DNA of 64,000 nt from Corynebacterium yonathiae (lineage in GTDB: Bacteria; Actinomycetota; Actinomycetes; Mycobacteriales; Mycobacteriaceae), in NCBI RefSeq assembly GCF_027570195.1, contig NZ_JAKMUZ010000008.1:1-64000 (forward strand), read 5' to 3'. The position numbers and the translations under genes are program-made. Shown here piece by piece: positions 19,260 through 28,604 of the stretch (position 1 is its first letter; each line of letters starts with the position of its first letter). Under the pieces are notes generated by a model that did no database searches, had not been told where the DNA came from, and saw nothing but the letters and a program-made list of their open reading frames with translations.

Positions 19260-20633
19260 CTAAGCCTGCTTCTGCCCTACATGGCCGATACCATCTTCGA
19301 AGATGGTGCCGCGCGGCGGCATAAGGCGCATAGATTTGAAGGCAATGTAGACACCGATGGAAATCGCCAAGGAGATGGCGCCGAAGACTCCGGTAAATCC
19401 ATACATAACGGCCATCGGCGCGATGATGGTCCACGAGATTTCAAAGGGGCCGAAGCCGATATAGGCCATGCCGTATTCGGATAGCGTGCCGGATTTGAGC
19501 TTGGGGTCCACAATCTTGAGAATGGCGATGCCGGTCGCCACGGTGGCGGTGGCCCAACCCCAGCCAAAGATGCCGCGCTCAATCCAGCGCTCGCCAAAGA
19601 ACTCGGCCGGGAACCACAGCAGGAAGAACACACAGAAGATGATTCCGAGCACAAAGAGCAGGAGAAGCGCCTGCCAGTAGGAGGCAATGGCAGCTGGGAC
19701 GATGGCAGCTACACCGAAGGCAATGAGGTAGTCGGTGGCCGCACCGGAGATGGAGGAAATGGAGTCTTTATCCAGATAGTCCTCCGCCCCGACGAAGTTC
19801 ATGAGCGCACGGAAGAGGAGACCTACCACCATGGACATGGCAAAAAGCGGCACGGAGACGTTTTCCCAAATGCTACTCAATCCTTGGTTGATGCCATAGG
19901 CGGTCATCACGGTCAAGATGATGAATCCGAAGTGCAGTGCGAGCGGTTCAATGGAGGAAGGGTTGGTGGTAGCGCGGCCAAGGGACGGGCGATCATCGAT
20001 GTTTTTAATGTAGCCGCGGCGCAGCTCTTCCGGCAGCTCCTTAGGCACGTGGGAAACCTTGCCCTTGCGAATGCCCCAGTTGCCAGCAATCACGCCGCCA
20101 ATGATTGCCGCCAGCGTGCCCACGGTAGCCGAGGTAAAGCCCAACGAGGACGCGGCATCGGCGCCCACACCTTCGAGCGCGCCCCCCACAGCCGCGGCGG
20201 TGCCGAAGCCGCCAGTAAAGCCAACGGGAAGCATCATGCCGAACCAATTCGGGGTATCGAAAAGCGGCGCAAATAGGAAAAGACCCAGCACGATGAACAG
20301 CCCCCACTGGCCGGTAAACATCATGGTGGAATAGCCCCACATATTGCGCGCGCCCTTGCCCATGTTTCCGCCGACTTCCATTGAATAGGCCATAGATGCA
20401 AAGACCACCGCAATAAGAATGGAGGTGTAATCGCCCAAATTATCGGAGAAGTTGATCCAGCCCAGCACATTAGGGCCAACCAGCAGGCCAATAAGACCGG
20501 CGGTAATCGGAGCAGGAAGCAGCAGGTCCTGGAAGATAAACTTCACTTGGTGACGCAGGACGTTACCGATGACCATGAGCAAAGAAATCCAGCCCACATC
20601 TAGCATGAGCGTATAAGCGGAAAAATCTTCCAT
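19260..20633 (-). CDS. gltS: Sodium/glutamate symporter family protein
   Basis: 457 residues, strongly hydrophobic, with about ten to twelve membrane segments in two inverted halves. Each half has a Gly-rich re-entrant stretch (GFTGGFGTAAAVGGALEG in the first, FGWGWATATVATGIAIL in the second), typical of GltS-type carriers. It should import glutamate with sodium; a related anion cannot be excluded. The ATG at 20633 has AAAGGG five bases upstream. It is transcribed alone and divergent from the flavohaemoglobin-like gene. Confidence 0.82.
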   Translation of the reverse strand: MEDFSAYTLMLDVGWISLLMVIGNVLRHQVKFIFQDLLLPAPITAGLIGLLVGPNVLGWINFSDNLGDYTSILIAVVFASMAYSMEVGGNMGKGARNMWGYSTMMFTGQWGLFIVLGLFLFAPLFDTPNWFGMMLPVGFTGGFGTAAAVGGALEGVGADAASSLGFTSATVGTLAAIIGGVIAGNWGIRKGKVSHVPKELPEELRRGYIKNIDDRPSLGRATTNPSSIEPLALHFGFIILTVMTAYGINQGLSSIWENVSVPLFAMSMVVGLLFRALMNFVGAEDYLDKDSISSISGAATDYLIAFGVAAIVPAAIASYWQALLLLFVLGIIFCVFFLLWFPAEFFGERWIERGIFGWGWATATVATGIAILKIVDPKLKSGTLSEYGMAYIGFGPFEISWTIIAPMAVMYGFTGVFGAISLAISIGVYIAFKSMRLMPPRGTIFEDGIGHVGQKQA

Positions 20634-20828
20634 GAGGACCCTTTCTAGCTGTGCAATTATGGCGGCTTGCCCCCGTTAGAGGGCAAGCGGATAGGGAATA
20701 CAATACCTTCCACCAAGTGAGCCACAACATAGGATCCCATTTTCACCCCCGCTTACTATAAGATCAGTGGCCGCGTGCCGACTAGCTCTGCCCCAATCCG
20801 CACGCGGCGCACATTAGAATGGTCAAGC

Positions 20829-22007
20829 ATGTGGGAATTGGGCGAGCATTTTCGAAATCACGCAGAAGAGTACCGCGATGCGGTGCACGAGCATTTCTTT
20901 AATGCGGTGCCCGAATCCCGGCAGATTTTTGCCCTGTCCATGCGCGATACTCATACCTCCCTGGTACCTGCGCTGGCGTGGGTGATTGAGCATACGGAGC
21001 CTGGAAAGCCTTTGCTTGCCGACGTCTCCGCAAAGCTTACCCAGCTCGCCCTCGACCACCGCCGACATGGGTTTCCCGCAGAGGTATATTCCCGCTTTGC
21101 CGACGCCCTCGTGGCGGGCCTGCGGGTATTGGCATTGACGCAGTATCAATACAACTTTTCCTGCGACGTCATTAACCAGATATGCGAGACAATGGCCGAG
21201 GCAGCACGGGAGTCCGACGCCGCGGGCGAGGCACCGGCACATTCGGCACAAGTGATGGCTGTGGAACATCCCACGCGCGATACTTCTATTATTCGCGTGG
21301 AAGCCGGTTTAGCCGTGCCCTATCAGCCGGGACAACACTTTCCCGTGACCACACAGTACTTGCCCGGTCAATGGCGGATGCTTACTCCTGCGCAACCCAG
21401 CGACGGAACCGGGCAAGTAGTCTTCCACGTTACCGCTGCAGGCGCGTCCTCCCGGTCCCTCGCGCACGCACAGCCCGGCGATTGGTGGACGCTGGGCCAG
21501 CCCGCCGGCGGCATCAGCCTCCCCAACGCAGGCGCAGGTGAACTGGTCATCATTTCCTACGGCACCGGCTGGGCTACGGCTCGCTGCGCGGCGCTCGCCG
21601 CGCTGAGCACTGGTGACCGCAGCCAAGTCCAAGTACCACACATCTTTGCCGTGGCGGGCAGCCCCGGCGCCCACTATGACACCTACTTCCAGCAGAACCT
21701 GGAGTCCCTAGGCGTACCGGTGCGCCGGATCGTGCGGGAAGAAAAGGATCCGTGGTTGCTCAACGCCCGCGAATTGGCCCCCGGTTCCGACTATGTGGTT
21801 TCCGGGGAACCGACCGATGTAGTAGTCAACGAGGTGGAGTTATCCACAGGCACTCCCCCGCGCTTTCTACTTATCGGACCGGCCGAAGAGGTAGGGGAAG
21901 GTAAGGAAGGATTGATTAAAAGGGGCGTCGGCAAGCAGCAGATTGACGTCCTTAGCTGGGGCCGCGATGGGCGCTGGGAGCCGGAAGACTACGCGGCGCT
22001 CGCCTAA
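20829..22007 (+). CDS. Flavohaemoglobin-like protein with eroded reductase motifs
   Basis: About 392 residues from the ATG at 20829; a GTG at 20775 would add 18 residues and lies just after a -10-like TACTATAAG. Residues 1 to 140 are a globin: ALDHRRHGFPAEVY aligns with the proximal His region of Hmp. A ferredoxin-reductase-like part follows. The FAD motif RxYS reads RMLT, the NAD-loop GxGxTPM reads GTGWATA, and the terminal CGP motif reads SGEP. Nitric-oxide dioxygenase activity of the normal Hmp kind is therefore doubtful; it may sense or bind gas, or use another electron donor. It ends overlapping the convergent amidase gene by four bases. Confidence 0.75.
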   Translation: MWELGEHFRNHAEEYRDAVHEHFFNAVPESRQIFALSMRDTHTSLVPALAWVIEHTEPGKPLLADVSAKLTQLALDHRRHGFPAEVYSRFADALVAGLRVLALTQYQYNFSCDVINQICETMAEAARESDAAGEAPAHSAQVMAVEHPTRDTSIIRVEAGLAVPYQPGQHFPVTTQYLPGQWRMLTPAQPSDGTGQVVFHVTAAGASSRSLAHAQPGDWWTLGQPAGGISLPNAGAGELVIISYGTGWATARCAALAALSTGDRSQVQVPHIFAVAGSPGAHYDTYFQQNLESLGVPVRRIVREEKDPWLLNARELAPGSDYVVSGEPTDVVVNEVELSTGTPPRFLLIGPAEEVGEGKEGLIKRGVGKQQIDVLSWGRDGRWEPEDYAALA

Positions 22008-22819
22008 TCCACAGCGGTCAAAACCGGCAGGGCGCGGCGGGTTTTCGCTACCTCATTCGGATCGATTTCGGCATAAAGGATGTCATCCACGTAGCCGGCC
22101 TCGGCCACGCGCACGCCGTTCGGATCGACGATGGTGGAATGCCCAATGCCCGTCGGGCCGGAGGGATTGCCGGCCTCTGCGTCACCACCCGGGCGCGACT
22201 GTCCGGCCGCGAGGATATAGCTAGTGGAATCCAAGGCGCGCGCGGCCGTAAGAAGGCGCCACTGCTCCAGTTTTCCGGGGCCGTCCGCCCAGCTAGTAGG
22301 CACCACAATGAGCTGGGCACCTTGGCCGGCCAGCTCTTTAAACTGCTCTGGGAAGCGGATATCGTAGCAGGTCGCCACTCCCACAATAAGGTCGTCCACA
22401 TCAAAGGCCACCAGCGATTCACCAGCTAAAACCGTATCCGACTCGCGGTAGTCAAAGGCATCATAGGTGTGAACCTTGTCGTACCCGCCCAACACGCCGG
22501 GGCCTGCAATGAGCGCAGTATTGGTCACGCGATTAATGGTCTTTCCATCGCGCTCCACGGTATCGGCTGGGCAAAACATGCCGGCCACGACGGTGACCTC
22601 GAGCTCCTCTGCAAGCGCATGGATCGCCGTGGCGAACGGGCCTTCGAGCGTCTGTGCCTGCTCATCAAGACGCCCCGAGCGGAAATTCTGGGACGTGGCC
22701 TCCGGCAGCACGATAAGGCGCGCCCCGTTTCCGGCCGCCTCACGGATCTTGGCTAGGGCCAGTTCTTGGTTCTCTTCGATATTTCCGGTGGACGTCAATT
22801 GCACTGCTGCTACCTTCAT
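22004..22819 (-). CDS. Nitrilase-superfamily amidohydrolase
   Basis: 271 residues starting at MKVAAVQLTS (ATG 22819; a TTG three codons upstream is an alternative). The Glu-Lys-Cys triad is clear: VLPEATSQNF, GGYDKVHTYD and GVATCYDIRFPE. The family hydrolyses C-N bonds of amides in the cytoplasm. Length and the GGYDKVH/CYDIRFPE pattern resemble the Nit/omega-amidase branch that repairs deaminated glutathione or hydrolyses omega-amides, but the substrate is not certain. Confidence 0.9.
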   Translation of the reverse strand: MKVAAVQLTSTGNIEENQELALAKIREAAGNGARLIVLPEATSQNFRSGRLDEQAQTLEGPFATAIHALAEELEVTVVAGMFCPADTVERDGKTINRVTNTALIAGPGVLGGYDKVHTYDAFDYRESDTVLAGESLVAFDVDDLIVGVATCYDIRFPEQFKELAGQGAQLIVVPTSWADGPGKLEQWRLLTAARALDSTSYILAAGQSRPGGDAEAGNPSGPTGIGHSTIVDPNGVRVAEAGYVDDILYAEIDPNEVAKTRRALPVLTAVD

Positions 22820-22910
22820 GCCTCCCAAAGTAATGCAGCGGGACAGAGTTATCCACAGGCTGATTTTGTATCCCTAGCGCTTAGCTGACCGGTCTATCAG
22901 TCTTAGGAGC

Positions 22911-23174
22911 ATGAGTTATTTAGAAATTCCCACGCACTTACCCGATTATGTCCGTTCCCTTCTCTCCCGCCCTGCGCTGCCGCCACCGACGGCCGCGCTC
23001 GATAGCAGCTGCCGAACCGCGGCCGCACTGGAGCGGGCTCGGTCCGCTTGGTCCAGTGCCGTGACCGCAACCGAGGTCGCGACGACCGAGCAATTGCGCT
23101 CTGTCGGGAGCTTTCTTGCTACCGCTGCCGAAGCGGATTCTCGACTAGGTCAGTCATTGGGAGCCGCTCGATGA
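22911..23174 (+). CDS. Small helical protein, possibly ESX/EspC-like
   Basis: 87 residues, mostly predicted helix, with Ala, Ser and Thr dominating and one Trp in the first third (ARSAWSSAV). No signal peptide. Size, composition and a following DUF1023-type hydrolase recall small partner proteins of type VII-secreted effectors (EspC/DUF2563 or WXG100-like). There is no WXG motif, so the link is an inference. The ATG has AGGAG very close upstream. The stop overlaps the next start in ATGA, so the two are co-translated. Confidence 0.65.
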   Translation: MSYLEIPTHLPDYVRSLLSRPALPPPTAALDSSCRTAAALERARSAWSSAVTATEVATTEQLRSVGSFLATAAEADSRLGQSLGAAR

Positions 23175-24337
23175 CCCTTTCAGCGGCTTTAAGAGATGGC
23201 GCCAACCAACTACGCACAGACCGCTCTGAGCTACACCTTCGAACTATAGAAGACCGCCAGGATTGGTCTAACCTATCGCTGGAAGGACCTGCCGGCGACG
23301 CTGCCCGTACCAGTCTGGCGGGCTACACCGACTGGCTGACACCGCCGTTGCACCAGATGGAGCAGGTTGCCGCTACCCTTGAACGCCACGCCGACCTGCA
23401 GGCCCGCCGTGAGGAACTGGAAGACCGTATCATCTCATTCCTCGGCCAGGTAGACGAGCGCAATGCCGCAGCGGCGAGCGCAGCTGGGCTTTTGTTGCAG
23501 CAGGTGCGGGCTCTGGGCGATTCGCTCGACTGGCTCTGCTCCCAAGAAATTGACGCTCTGTGTACGCCTGCTGGTGTTGCTCCTCCAGTGCGGCTTGAAG
23601 ATTTTTCCGATCTACCTTTGGAGACTATTCACGAGATTAACCTAGCCCAATCTAACGGGCACGTGGCTAAGCTGGCCGCAAAGAACCTTGATATGAAGGT
23701 ATTAGAAGCAGGCGACGGCCGACTCGTAGCCATGGTGGATCCCGGCGGCTTCCGTACTACGCCGGCATCGCTCACCACATTTGTCGAAGGAGTTCATTCC
23801 TCCGATCCCGCTACTTGGCAACGCGCGGTGGACCGCGGCCGCAACCTAGCTAAAGCCAGCGGCGGTCCGGCCGTGGTGTGGTTGGGCTACCAAGCACCGT
23901 CTTCCCTGCCCCGAGCGGTTCATGCCGATCCCGCCCGCACCGCCAGCCAAGAGCTCGTCCGGTTTCAGCGCTCGCTTGGTGCACGCTATCCGCAGGCCAA
24001 GCGAACCGTGGTGGGATATTCCTATGGCTCTGTTGTCACCGGGCACGCCGCTAAGGAGGACAAGATTGCTGACGATGTCGTGCTCGTCGGCAGCCCTGGC
24101 ACCGGTGCTGGCCACGCTACAGAGCTCCACGGTCGTATCTGGGCAGCTACAAATGCCAACGACCCCATCGCAATCGCGACGGGGCCTAAAGGTGGCATTC
24201 ATGGCCCCGATCCCACCACCGATGCCTTTGGTGCCACTCCCCTTCCCGGCGCAGATAACCTTCCTGGTGACCACGGCACCTATTGGGAGGACCCACAGTT
24301 CCTGCGGGGGCTAGGCCAGGTAGCACGGGCGCACTAG
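23171..24337 (+). CDS. Alpha/beta hydrolase, DUF1023-like, with helical N-domain
   Basis: 388 residues from the ATG at 23171, overlapping the previous stop by four bases. Residues 1 to 160 are helical and coiled-coil-like (HLRTIEDRQDWSNLSLEGPA, then long Ala/Glu/Arg helices), like the N-domains of proteins exported by type VII systems. Residues 165 to 388 are an alpha/beta hydrolase: nucleophile GYSYGSVVTG, NDPIAI as a possible acid region, and GDHGTYW as the catalytic His. No signal peptide. It is likely a lipase/esterase-type enzyme; whether it is exported is not shown. Confidence 0.82.
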   Translation: MTLSAALRDGANQLRTDRSELHLRTIEDRQDWSNLSLEGPAGDAARTSLAGYTDWLTPPLHQMEQVAATLERHADLQARREELEDRIISFLGQVDERNAAAASAAGLLLQQVRALGDSLDWLCSQEIDALCTPAGVAPPVRLEDFSDLPLETIHEINLAQSNGHVAKLAAKNLDMKVLEAGDGRLVAMVDPGGFRTTPASLTTFVEGVHSSDPATWQRAVDRGRNLAKASGGPAVVWLGYQAPSSLPRAVHADPARTASQELVRFQRSLGARYPQAKRTVVGYSYGSVVTGHAAKEDKIADDVVLVGSPGTGAGHATELHGRIWAATNANDPIAIATGPKGGIHGPDPTTDAFGATPLPGADNLPGDHGTYWEDPQFLRGLGQVARAH

Positions 24338-24360
24338 GCCGCCCACCTTGGGAAGAGCTT

Positions 24361-25881
24361 TTAGAACAAGCCGGCCGGCTGATCCGAGTAGGAGACCAAC
24401 ATATTCTTGGTCTCCTGATAGTGCCCCAGCATCATTAAGTGGTTCTCACGGCCAAGGCCAGACTCCTTGTAGCCACCAAAGGCGCTGTGTGCTGGGTAGT
24501 CGTGGTAGTGGTTTACCCATACACGGCCGGCCTGAATATCGCGGCCGGCGCGGTAGCAAATGTTTTGACTACGCGACCACACCCCAGCACCGAGACCAAA
24601 GTTAGTGGCATTAGCGATGGCAATCGCCTCGTCATAGTCCTTAAACGTAGCCACAGAAAGCACTGGACCGAAGATCTCCTCTTGGAAGATGCGCATATCG
24701 TTATTCCCCTTAAACACGGTGGGCTCAATGTAGTAGCCCTTTTCCAGGCCTTCCACCTCGTTCACATGCCCACCAATGAGGGTCTCCGCACCCTCCTGCG
24801 GACCAATCTCCAGATACTGCTTAATCTTGTCCATCTGTTCCTGGGAAGCCTGCGCGCCCATCATGGTCTCCGTATCAAGTGGGTGGCCAATCTTGATCTT
24901 CTTTACGCGCTCAATGGCCAGCTCCAAGAACTTATCCGCAATATCCTCATGGACCAGGGCTCGGGATGGACAGGTGCAGACCTCGCCTTGGTTGAGGGCG
25001 AACATGACAAAACCCTCCACGCACTTTTCCAAGTAGGAGTCATCTTCATCCATGATGTCTTTAAAGAAGATAGATGGGGATTTACCGCCCAGTTCCAGGG
25101 TTACGGGGATGACCTTGTCTGCGGCGGCTTTGTTGATGATCTTGCCCACCGGAGTAGAGCCAGTGAAGGCAATCTTGGCGATGCGATCCGAGCCGGAAAG
25201 TGCCGCGCCAGCCTCCTCACCTAGTCCGTTGACAATATTGAGCACGCCGGCAGGGAGGAGATCACCGATAATATCCATGAGCAGCAGGATGGATGCCGGA
25301 GTTTGTTCCGCTGGCTTCATAACGATGCAGTTTCCCGCAGCCAGTGCGGGTGCGATTTTCCAAGCGGCCATAAGCAGCGGGAAATTCCACGGGATGATCT
25401 GGCCTACTACGCCGAGCGGCTCATGGTAGTGATAGGCCACGGTGTCCTGGTTGAGCTGGGATAGGCGGCCTTCTTGGGCCCGGATGGCGCCGGCGAAGTA
25501 GCGGAAGTGGTCTACCGCGAGCGGAATATCAGCGGCAAGGGTTTCGCGCACGGCCTTTCCGTTCTCCCAGGTTTCAGCGACCGCAATCTTTTCCAGATTT
25601 TCCTCGATACGGTCCGCAATACGGTGCAGGAGCAATGCGCGCTCGGCTGGAGTGGTTTTACCGAAGGTTTCGAAGGCTTTCTCCGCGGCGTCGATAGCCA
25701 GGTTGATATCGGCTTCCTTGCCGCGGGCCACTTGGCAAAATACCTCGCCGTTGACCGGACTGATGTTGTCCATATATTCACCGTCGACGGGTGCTACCCA
25801 CTGGCCGCCAATGTAGTTGTCATAGCGTTCGCGAAAGTCAACGATGGAACCTTCGGTTTCCGGGGCTGCATACAAGGTCAT
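24361..25881 (-). CDS. ald: NAD-dependent aldehyde dehydrogenase, acetaldehyde type
   Basis: 506 residues from the ATG at 25881 ([11 protein letters not shown]); the upstream part of the frame is non-coding. It oxidises acetaldehyde and similar aldehydes to acids. LELGGKSP carries the general-base Glu, [11 protein letters not shown] the nucleophilic Cys, [12 protein letters not shown] and FTGSTPVG the cofactor contacts. It matches the ExaC/AldA-type enzymes, including the corynebacterial Ald used in ethanol growth. A GlxR-like site lies upstream. It is monocistronic and convergent with the hydrolase gene. Confidence 0.9.
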   Translation of the reverse strand: MTLYAAPETEGSIVDFRERYDNYIGGQWVAPVDGEYMDNISPVNGEVFCQVARGKEADINLAIDAAEKAFETFGKTTPAERALLLHRIADRIEENLEKIAVAETWENGKAVRETLAADIPLAVDHFRYFAGAIRAQEGRLSQLNQDTVAYHYHEPLGVVGQIIPWNFPLLMAAWKIAPALAAGNCIVMKPAEQTPASILLLMDIIGDLLPAGVLNIVNGLGEEAGAALSGSDRIAKIAFTGSTPVGKIINKAAADKVIPVTLELGGKSPSIFFKDIMDEDDSYLEKCVEGFVMFALNQGEVCTCPSRALVHEDIADKFLELAIERVKKIKIGHPLDTETMMGAQASQEQMDKIKQYLEIGPQEGAETLIGGHVNEVEGLEKGYYIEPTVFKGNNDMRIFQEEIFGPVLSVATFKDYDEAIAIANATNFGLGAGVWSRSQNICYRAGRDIQAGRVWVNHYHDYPAHSAFGGYKESGLGRENHLMMLGHYQETKNMLVSYSDQPAGLF

Positions 25882-25945
25882 GGTGCGTGTCCTTTCCAGG
25901 AGAAGACTTAAGATAAAAGTGTTGCGAGACACCACCGGACACTAA

Positions 25946-25961
25946 TGTGCCGTAGGTCACC
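25946..25961. promoter_or_regulatory. GlxR/CRP-like operator upstream of ald
   Basis: TGTGCCGTAGGTCACC matches the GlxR consensus TGTGANNTANNTCACA at all but two fixed positions. It lies 65 bases upstream of the ald start. GlxR control of ald is known in C. glutamicum; here it is inferred from the site. Confidence 0.55.
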
Positions 25962-26063
25962 CGCTTGCTGGATATACTAACCCCAAACTTTGCAATATGC
26001 ACTGATTGCGGTCACTTCCTTTGCAAGCATTCGCATTGCGACGCCAATGTGCAAGCAGAAGAA

Positions 26064-26099
26064 AACCCCGCAGCCAGCGGGAAAGCTGGTTGCGGGGTT
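26064..26099 (-). terminator. Terminator of the heat-shock operon (after hspR)
   Basis: AACCCCGCAGCCAGC pairs with GCTGGTTGCGGGGTT around a six-base loop. On the minus strand it is followed by TTTCTTC. It lies just past the hspR stop. The plus strand shows TTGGGTTT after the stem, so weak bidirectional use is possible. Confidence 0.8.
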
Positions 26100-26124
26100 G
26101 GGTTTAACTCGTCTGCAGAGAGCT

Positions 26125-26574
26125 TTAGTCCTGACCGTGTCCCCGGCTGCGGGCGCGTTTGCGCTCGCGCGCGGTACGCGGGCTCCACATCACCACGGAG
26201 GTAGACCGAGGGACATGAACAAGTTCACCGCTGCGCCGCGAGCGACGTCCAGCAGCCTCCTCGCGCAGGGCCCGAACCTCTTCGGCTAGGGCATCGCGCT
26301 CGGCCTCAAGACGATCGCGTTCCTCGGTCAACTCGATGATGGACTTGATTCCGGCAAGATTGACGCCATCGTCTTGGGACAGCGCCTGAATCTTGCGCAG
26401 CAACTCAATGTCCCGATCGGAGTAGCGGCGGCCACCACCCCGAGTACGAGCCGGGGAGACCAATCCCATGCGGTCATAGGTGCGCAGAGTTTGGGCGTGC
26501 ATTCCGGATAGTTCCGCGGCAACGGAAATCACATACACCGCAGTGCCGGAATCTTCTGCCTTTCCAGTGCTCAT
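26125..26574 (-). CDS. hspR: Heat-shock repressor HspR
   Basis: 149 residues, MerR-family. The winged helix is at residues 12 to 80 (YVISVAAELSGMHAQTLRTY, GGGRRYSDRDIELL), followed by a Glu/Arg coiled coil and a basic tail. HspR binds HAIR sites and uses DnaK as co-repressor to hold down the dnaK operon and clpB. It is the last gene of the dnaK-grpE-dnaJ-hspR operon, 20 bases after dnaJ, the standard actinobacterial arrangement. Targets in this window are the three HAIR-type sites listed. Confidence 0.95.
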   Translation of the reverse strand: MSTGKAEDSGTAVYVISVAAELSGMHAQTLRTYDRMGLVSPARTRGGGRRYSDRDIELLRKIQALSQDDGVNLAGIKSIIELTEERDRLEAERDALAEEVRALREEAAGRRSRRSGELVHVPRSTSVVMWSPRTARERKRARSRGHGQD

Positions 26575-26594
26575 TTCTTAACACACCTCCTGCC

Positions 26595-27800
26595 TTAAGC
26601 ATTCTCGGCGCCGGCCCAACCCGCACGTGGGTTGAAACCGGAGTCCTTTTCCGCTTGAGCATAGGTGCGCAGGGCACTGGAGGCGGCAGCATCGAGCTTG
26701 GTGGGCACGGTAACCTGCACGCTAACCAACAGATCACCGGAGTTGCCCCCGCGCTTGGCGATGCCCCTCCCGCGCACCCTCAACGTCCGCCCGTCCGGCG
26801 TGCCAGCCGGGATCTTCACGCGTACCGGGTTATCCAAGGTAGGAACCGCGATGGTATCGCCCAGGGCCAGCTCCGTGAAGGAAACCGGAACGGTAACGTG
26901 CAGGTCATCGCCCTCGCGGGTGAAAACTTTGTCCGGCTTTACAGTCACCGCTACAAAGAGGTCACCGGCGGGAGTGCCGTTAGGGCCTGCTTCGCCCTGA
27001 CCCGCAAGGCGGACCTTTTGGCCATCGATGACCCCGGCCGGGATGCGCACGGTGATATTGCGGGTGCGATGAACCGTGCCGGTACCGTGGCAGTCCTTAC
27101 AGGGGTCCGTGATGCGGCGGCCGGTGCCATCGCAATCCTTGCAGGGGGAAGAAAAGCCGAAGGCGCCGCGGTTTTCCGAGGTAAAGCCGGTGCCGCTACA
27201 GGTGCCACAGGTAGAGGTCTTGCCGGAGGCGGAACCAGAGCCGTGGCACGTGGTACACGGCGCATTGCCGCTCAGTGCCAGGGGGATGGTGGTTCCCTTG
27301 GCGGCCTCGCGGAAGGCAAGGGTTATTTCCGTTTCGACGTCGGCCCCCCGCGACGGTTTAGCTGAGTGGCCAGCACTACCGCCGCGGTTGAAAACGCTAC
27401 CGAAGATATCCCCAACACCGCCGCCTTGAGCCGCTCCTCCAGCGGATCCTCCGAAGAGGTCCGAGAGGTCGAATTCTTGCGCACCTTGTCCACCCATGCG
27501 CGTGGATCGAAACCCGCCGGGAAATCCGGCGCCTCCCATCCGTCCAAAACCGCCACCGTTGCGGAGCATGATCTTGAACTGGTCGTATTCCTGGCGCTCA
27601 GAGGCGTCGGAAAGCACGTCGTAGGCTTCCGCAACCTTCTTGAACCTTTCCGCTGCTGCGGGGTCGTCCGGGTGGGTATCGGGGTGGTTTTCACGCGCTA
27701 GCTTGCGGTAGGCACGCTTAATCTCGTTCTGATCTGCGGACGAGGAGACCCCCAGATCCGCATAATAATCTTTGTCTGCCCATTCGGGTTTAGCGCTCAC
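26595..27800 (-). CDS. dnaJ: Co-chaperone DnaJ
   Basis: 401 residues from a GTG at 27800 with GGAGG nine bases upstream. The J-domain has [10 protein letters not shown] with the HPD triad that stimulates DnaK ATPase. A Gly/Phe-rich region follows at about 75 to 150. The zinc domain has four CxxCxGxG-type repeats ([32 protein letters not shown]). The C-terminal substrate domains follow. This is the operon-encoded DnaJ1 type. Confidence 0.96.
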   Translation of the reverse strand: MSAKPEWADKDYYADLGVSSSADQNEIKRAYRKLARENHPDTHPDDPAAAERFKKVAEAYDVLSDASERQEYDQFKIMLRNGGGFGRMGGAGFPGGFRSTRMGGQGAQEFDLSDLFGGSAGGAAQGGGVGDIFGSVFNRGGSAGHSAKPSRGADVETEITLAFREAAKGTTIPLALSGNAPCTTCHGSGSASGKTSTCGTCSGTGFTSENRGAFGFSSPCKDCDGTGRRITDPCKDCHGTGTVHRTRNITVRIPAGVIDGQKVRLAGQGEAGPNGTPAGDLFVAVTVKPDKVFTREGDDLHVTVPVSFTELALGDTIAVPTLDNPVRVKIPAGTPDGRTLRVRGRGIAKRGGNSGDLLVSVQVTVPTKLDAAASSALRTYAQAEKDSGFNPRAGWAGAENA

Positions 27801-27842
27801 TGGGCATCTCCTCCTTTCAAAGAGAATCGATAAAGTTAAGTA

Positions 27843-27888
27843 AAAGGGCGCCGCGGGAAGGTCAATAGTCAGTTCCCAGGGCGCCCTT
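27843..27888 (-). terminator. Strong hairpin between grpE and dnaJ
   Basis: On the minus strand AAAGGGCGCC pairs with GGCGCCCTTT, with an inner GGGAA/TTCCC stem. It lies in the 96-base gap between grpE and dnaJ and is followed by TACTTAAC rather than a long T-tract. It may be an attenuator, an RNA-processing or stability element that sets the ratio of dnaK-grpE to dnaJ-hspR. Confidence 0.55.
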
Positions 27889-27896
27889 TATGTTAT

Positions 27897-28604
27897 TTAC
27901 TCGGAGTCTTCCGAGCTGCTGGACTCATCGCTGGGGTCCGCGATGATGACCAGGGCATTGCGCACGAGCCTGTCGCCCACACGGTAGCCCTTGCGCAGCA
28001 CAGTGCCGAGCACCTGCTCATCGCCTGAGGACAAGTCCTGCACGGCCTCGTGGATCTCCGGGTCGAAGGCATCGCCCTCTTCACCGAAGGCAGCGAGTTC
28101 GTGCTTCGCCAGAGTGTCCTGGAGCTTATCCGCAAACGCCTTGAGCGGGCCTTCCAAGTCACCGTGTTCATCGGCCAGTTCCAGGTCATCAAGGACAGGC
28201 AGGAAATCTGCGATGACCTTGGCCTTGGCGGTCTCGATTACCGCTTGGCGGTCGCGCTCGGTGCGGCGACGGTAGTTGGTGTATTCCGCATTCAGACGCT
28301 GCAGGTCTTCCGTGCGTTCTGCCAACTGTGCTTCCACATCGCTAACGCCGGTGCCGGCGGGCTCTTCGCCCGCAGCTTCGGCCTCTACCTCATCGGCGTT
28401 GACATCTGCCAGCGCTTCTTCGAGGTCAGCATCGAGGGTGGGATCCAGCTCGGCTTCTTCGGTGGCATCGGCCTGCGCTTCCTGCGCGGCCTGGGCCTCC
28501 TCAGCCTGCTCGGCAGCAGCCTCAGCGCGGTCAGCCGAGGTAGCCTCCGGATCCGTGTTTTCCGGGTCGCCTGGGTTGTGCGGCATTCCGCTGTCCTGAG
28601 TCAT
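27897..28604 (-). CDS. grpE: Nucleotide exchange factor GrpE
   Basis: 235 residues. GrpE releases ADP from DnaK. An N-terminal acidic, Ala/Glu-rich region of about 85 residues is likely disordered. The coiled coil covers about 85 to 140 ([19 protein letters not shown]), and the beta domain ends with [20 protein letters not shown], the family signature. Its ATG shares one base with the dnaK stop (TAATG), so translation is coupled. Confidence 0.96.
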   Translation of the reverse strand: MTQDSGMPHNPGDPENTDPEATSADRAEAAAEQAEEAQAAQEAQADATEEAELDPTLDADLEEALADVNADEVEAEAAGEEPAGTGVSDVEAQLAERTEDLQRLNAEYTNYRRRTERDRQAVIETAKAKVIADFLPVLDDLELADEHGDLEGPLKAFADKLQDTLAKHELAAFGEEGDAFDPEIHEAVQDLSSGDEQVLGTVLRKGYRVGDRLVRNALVIIADPSDESSSSEDSE

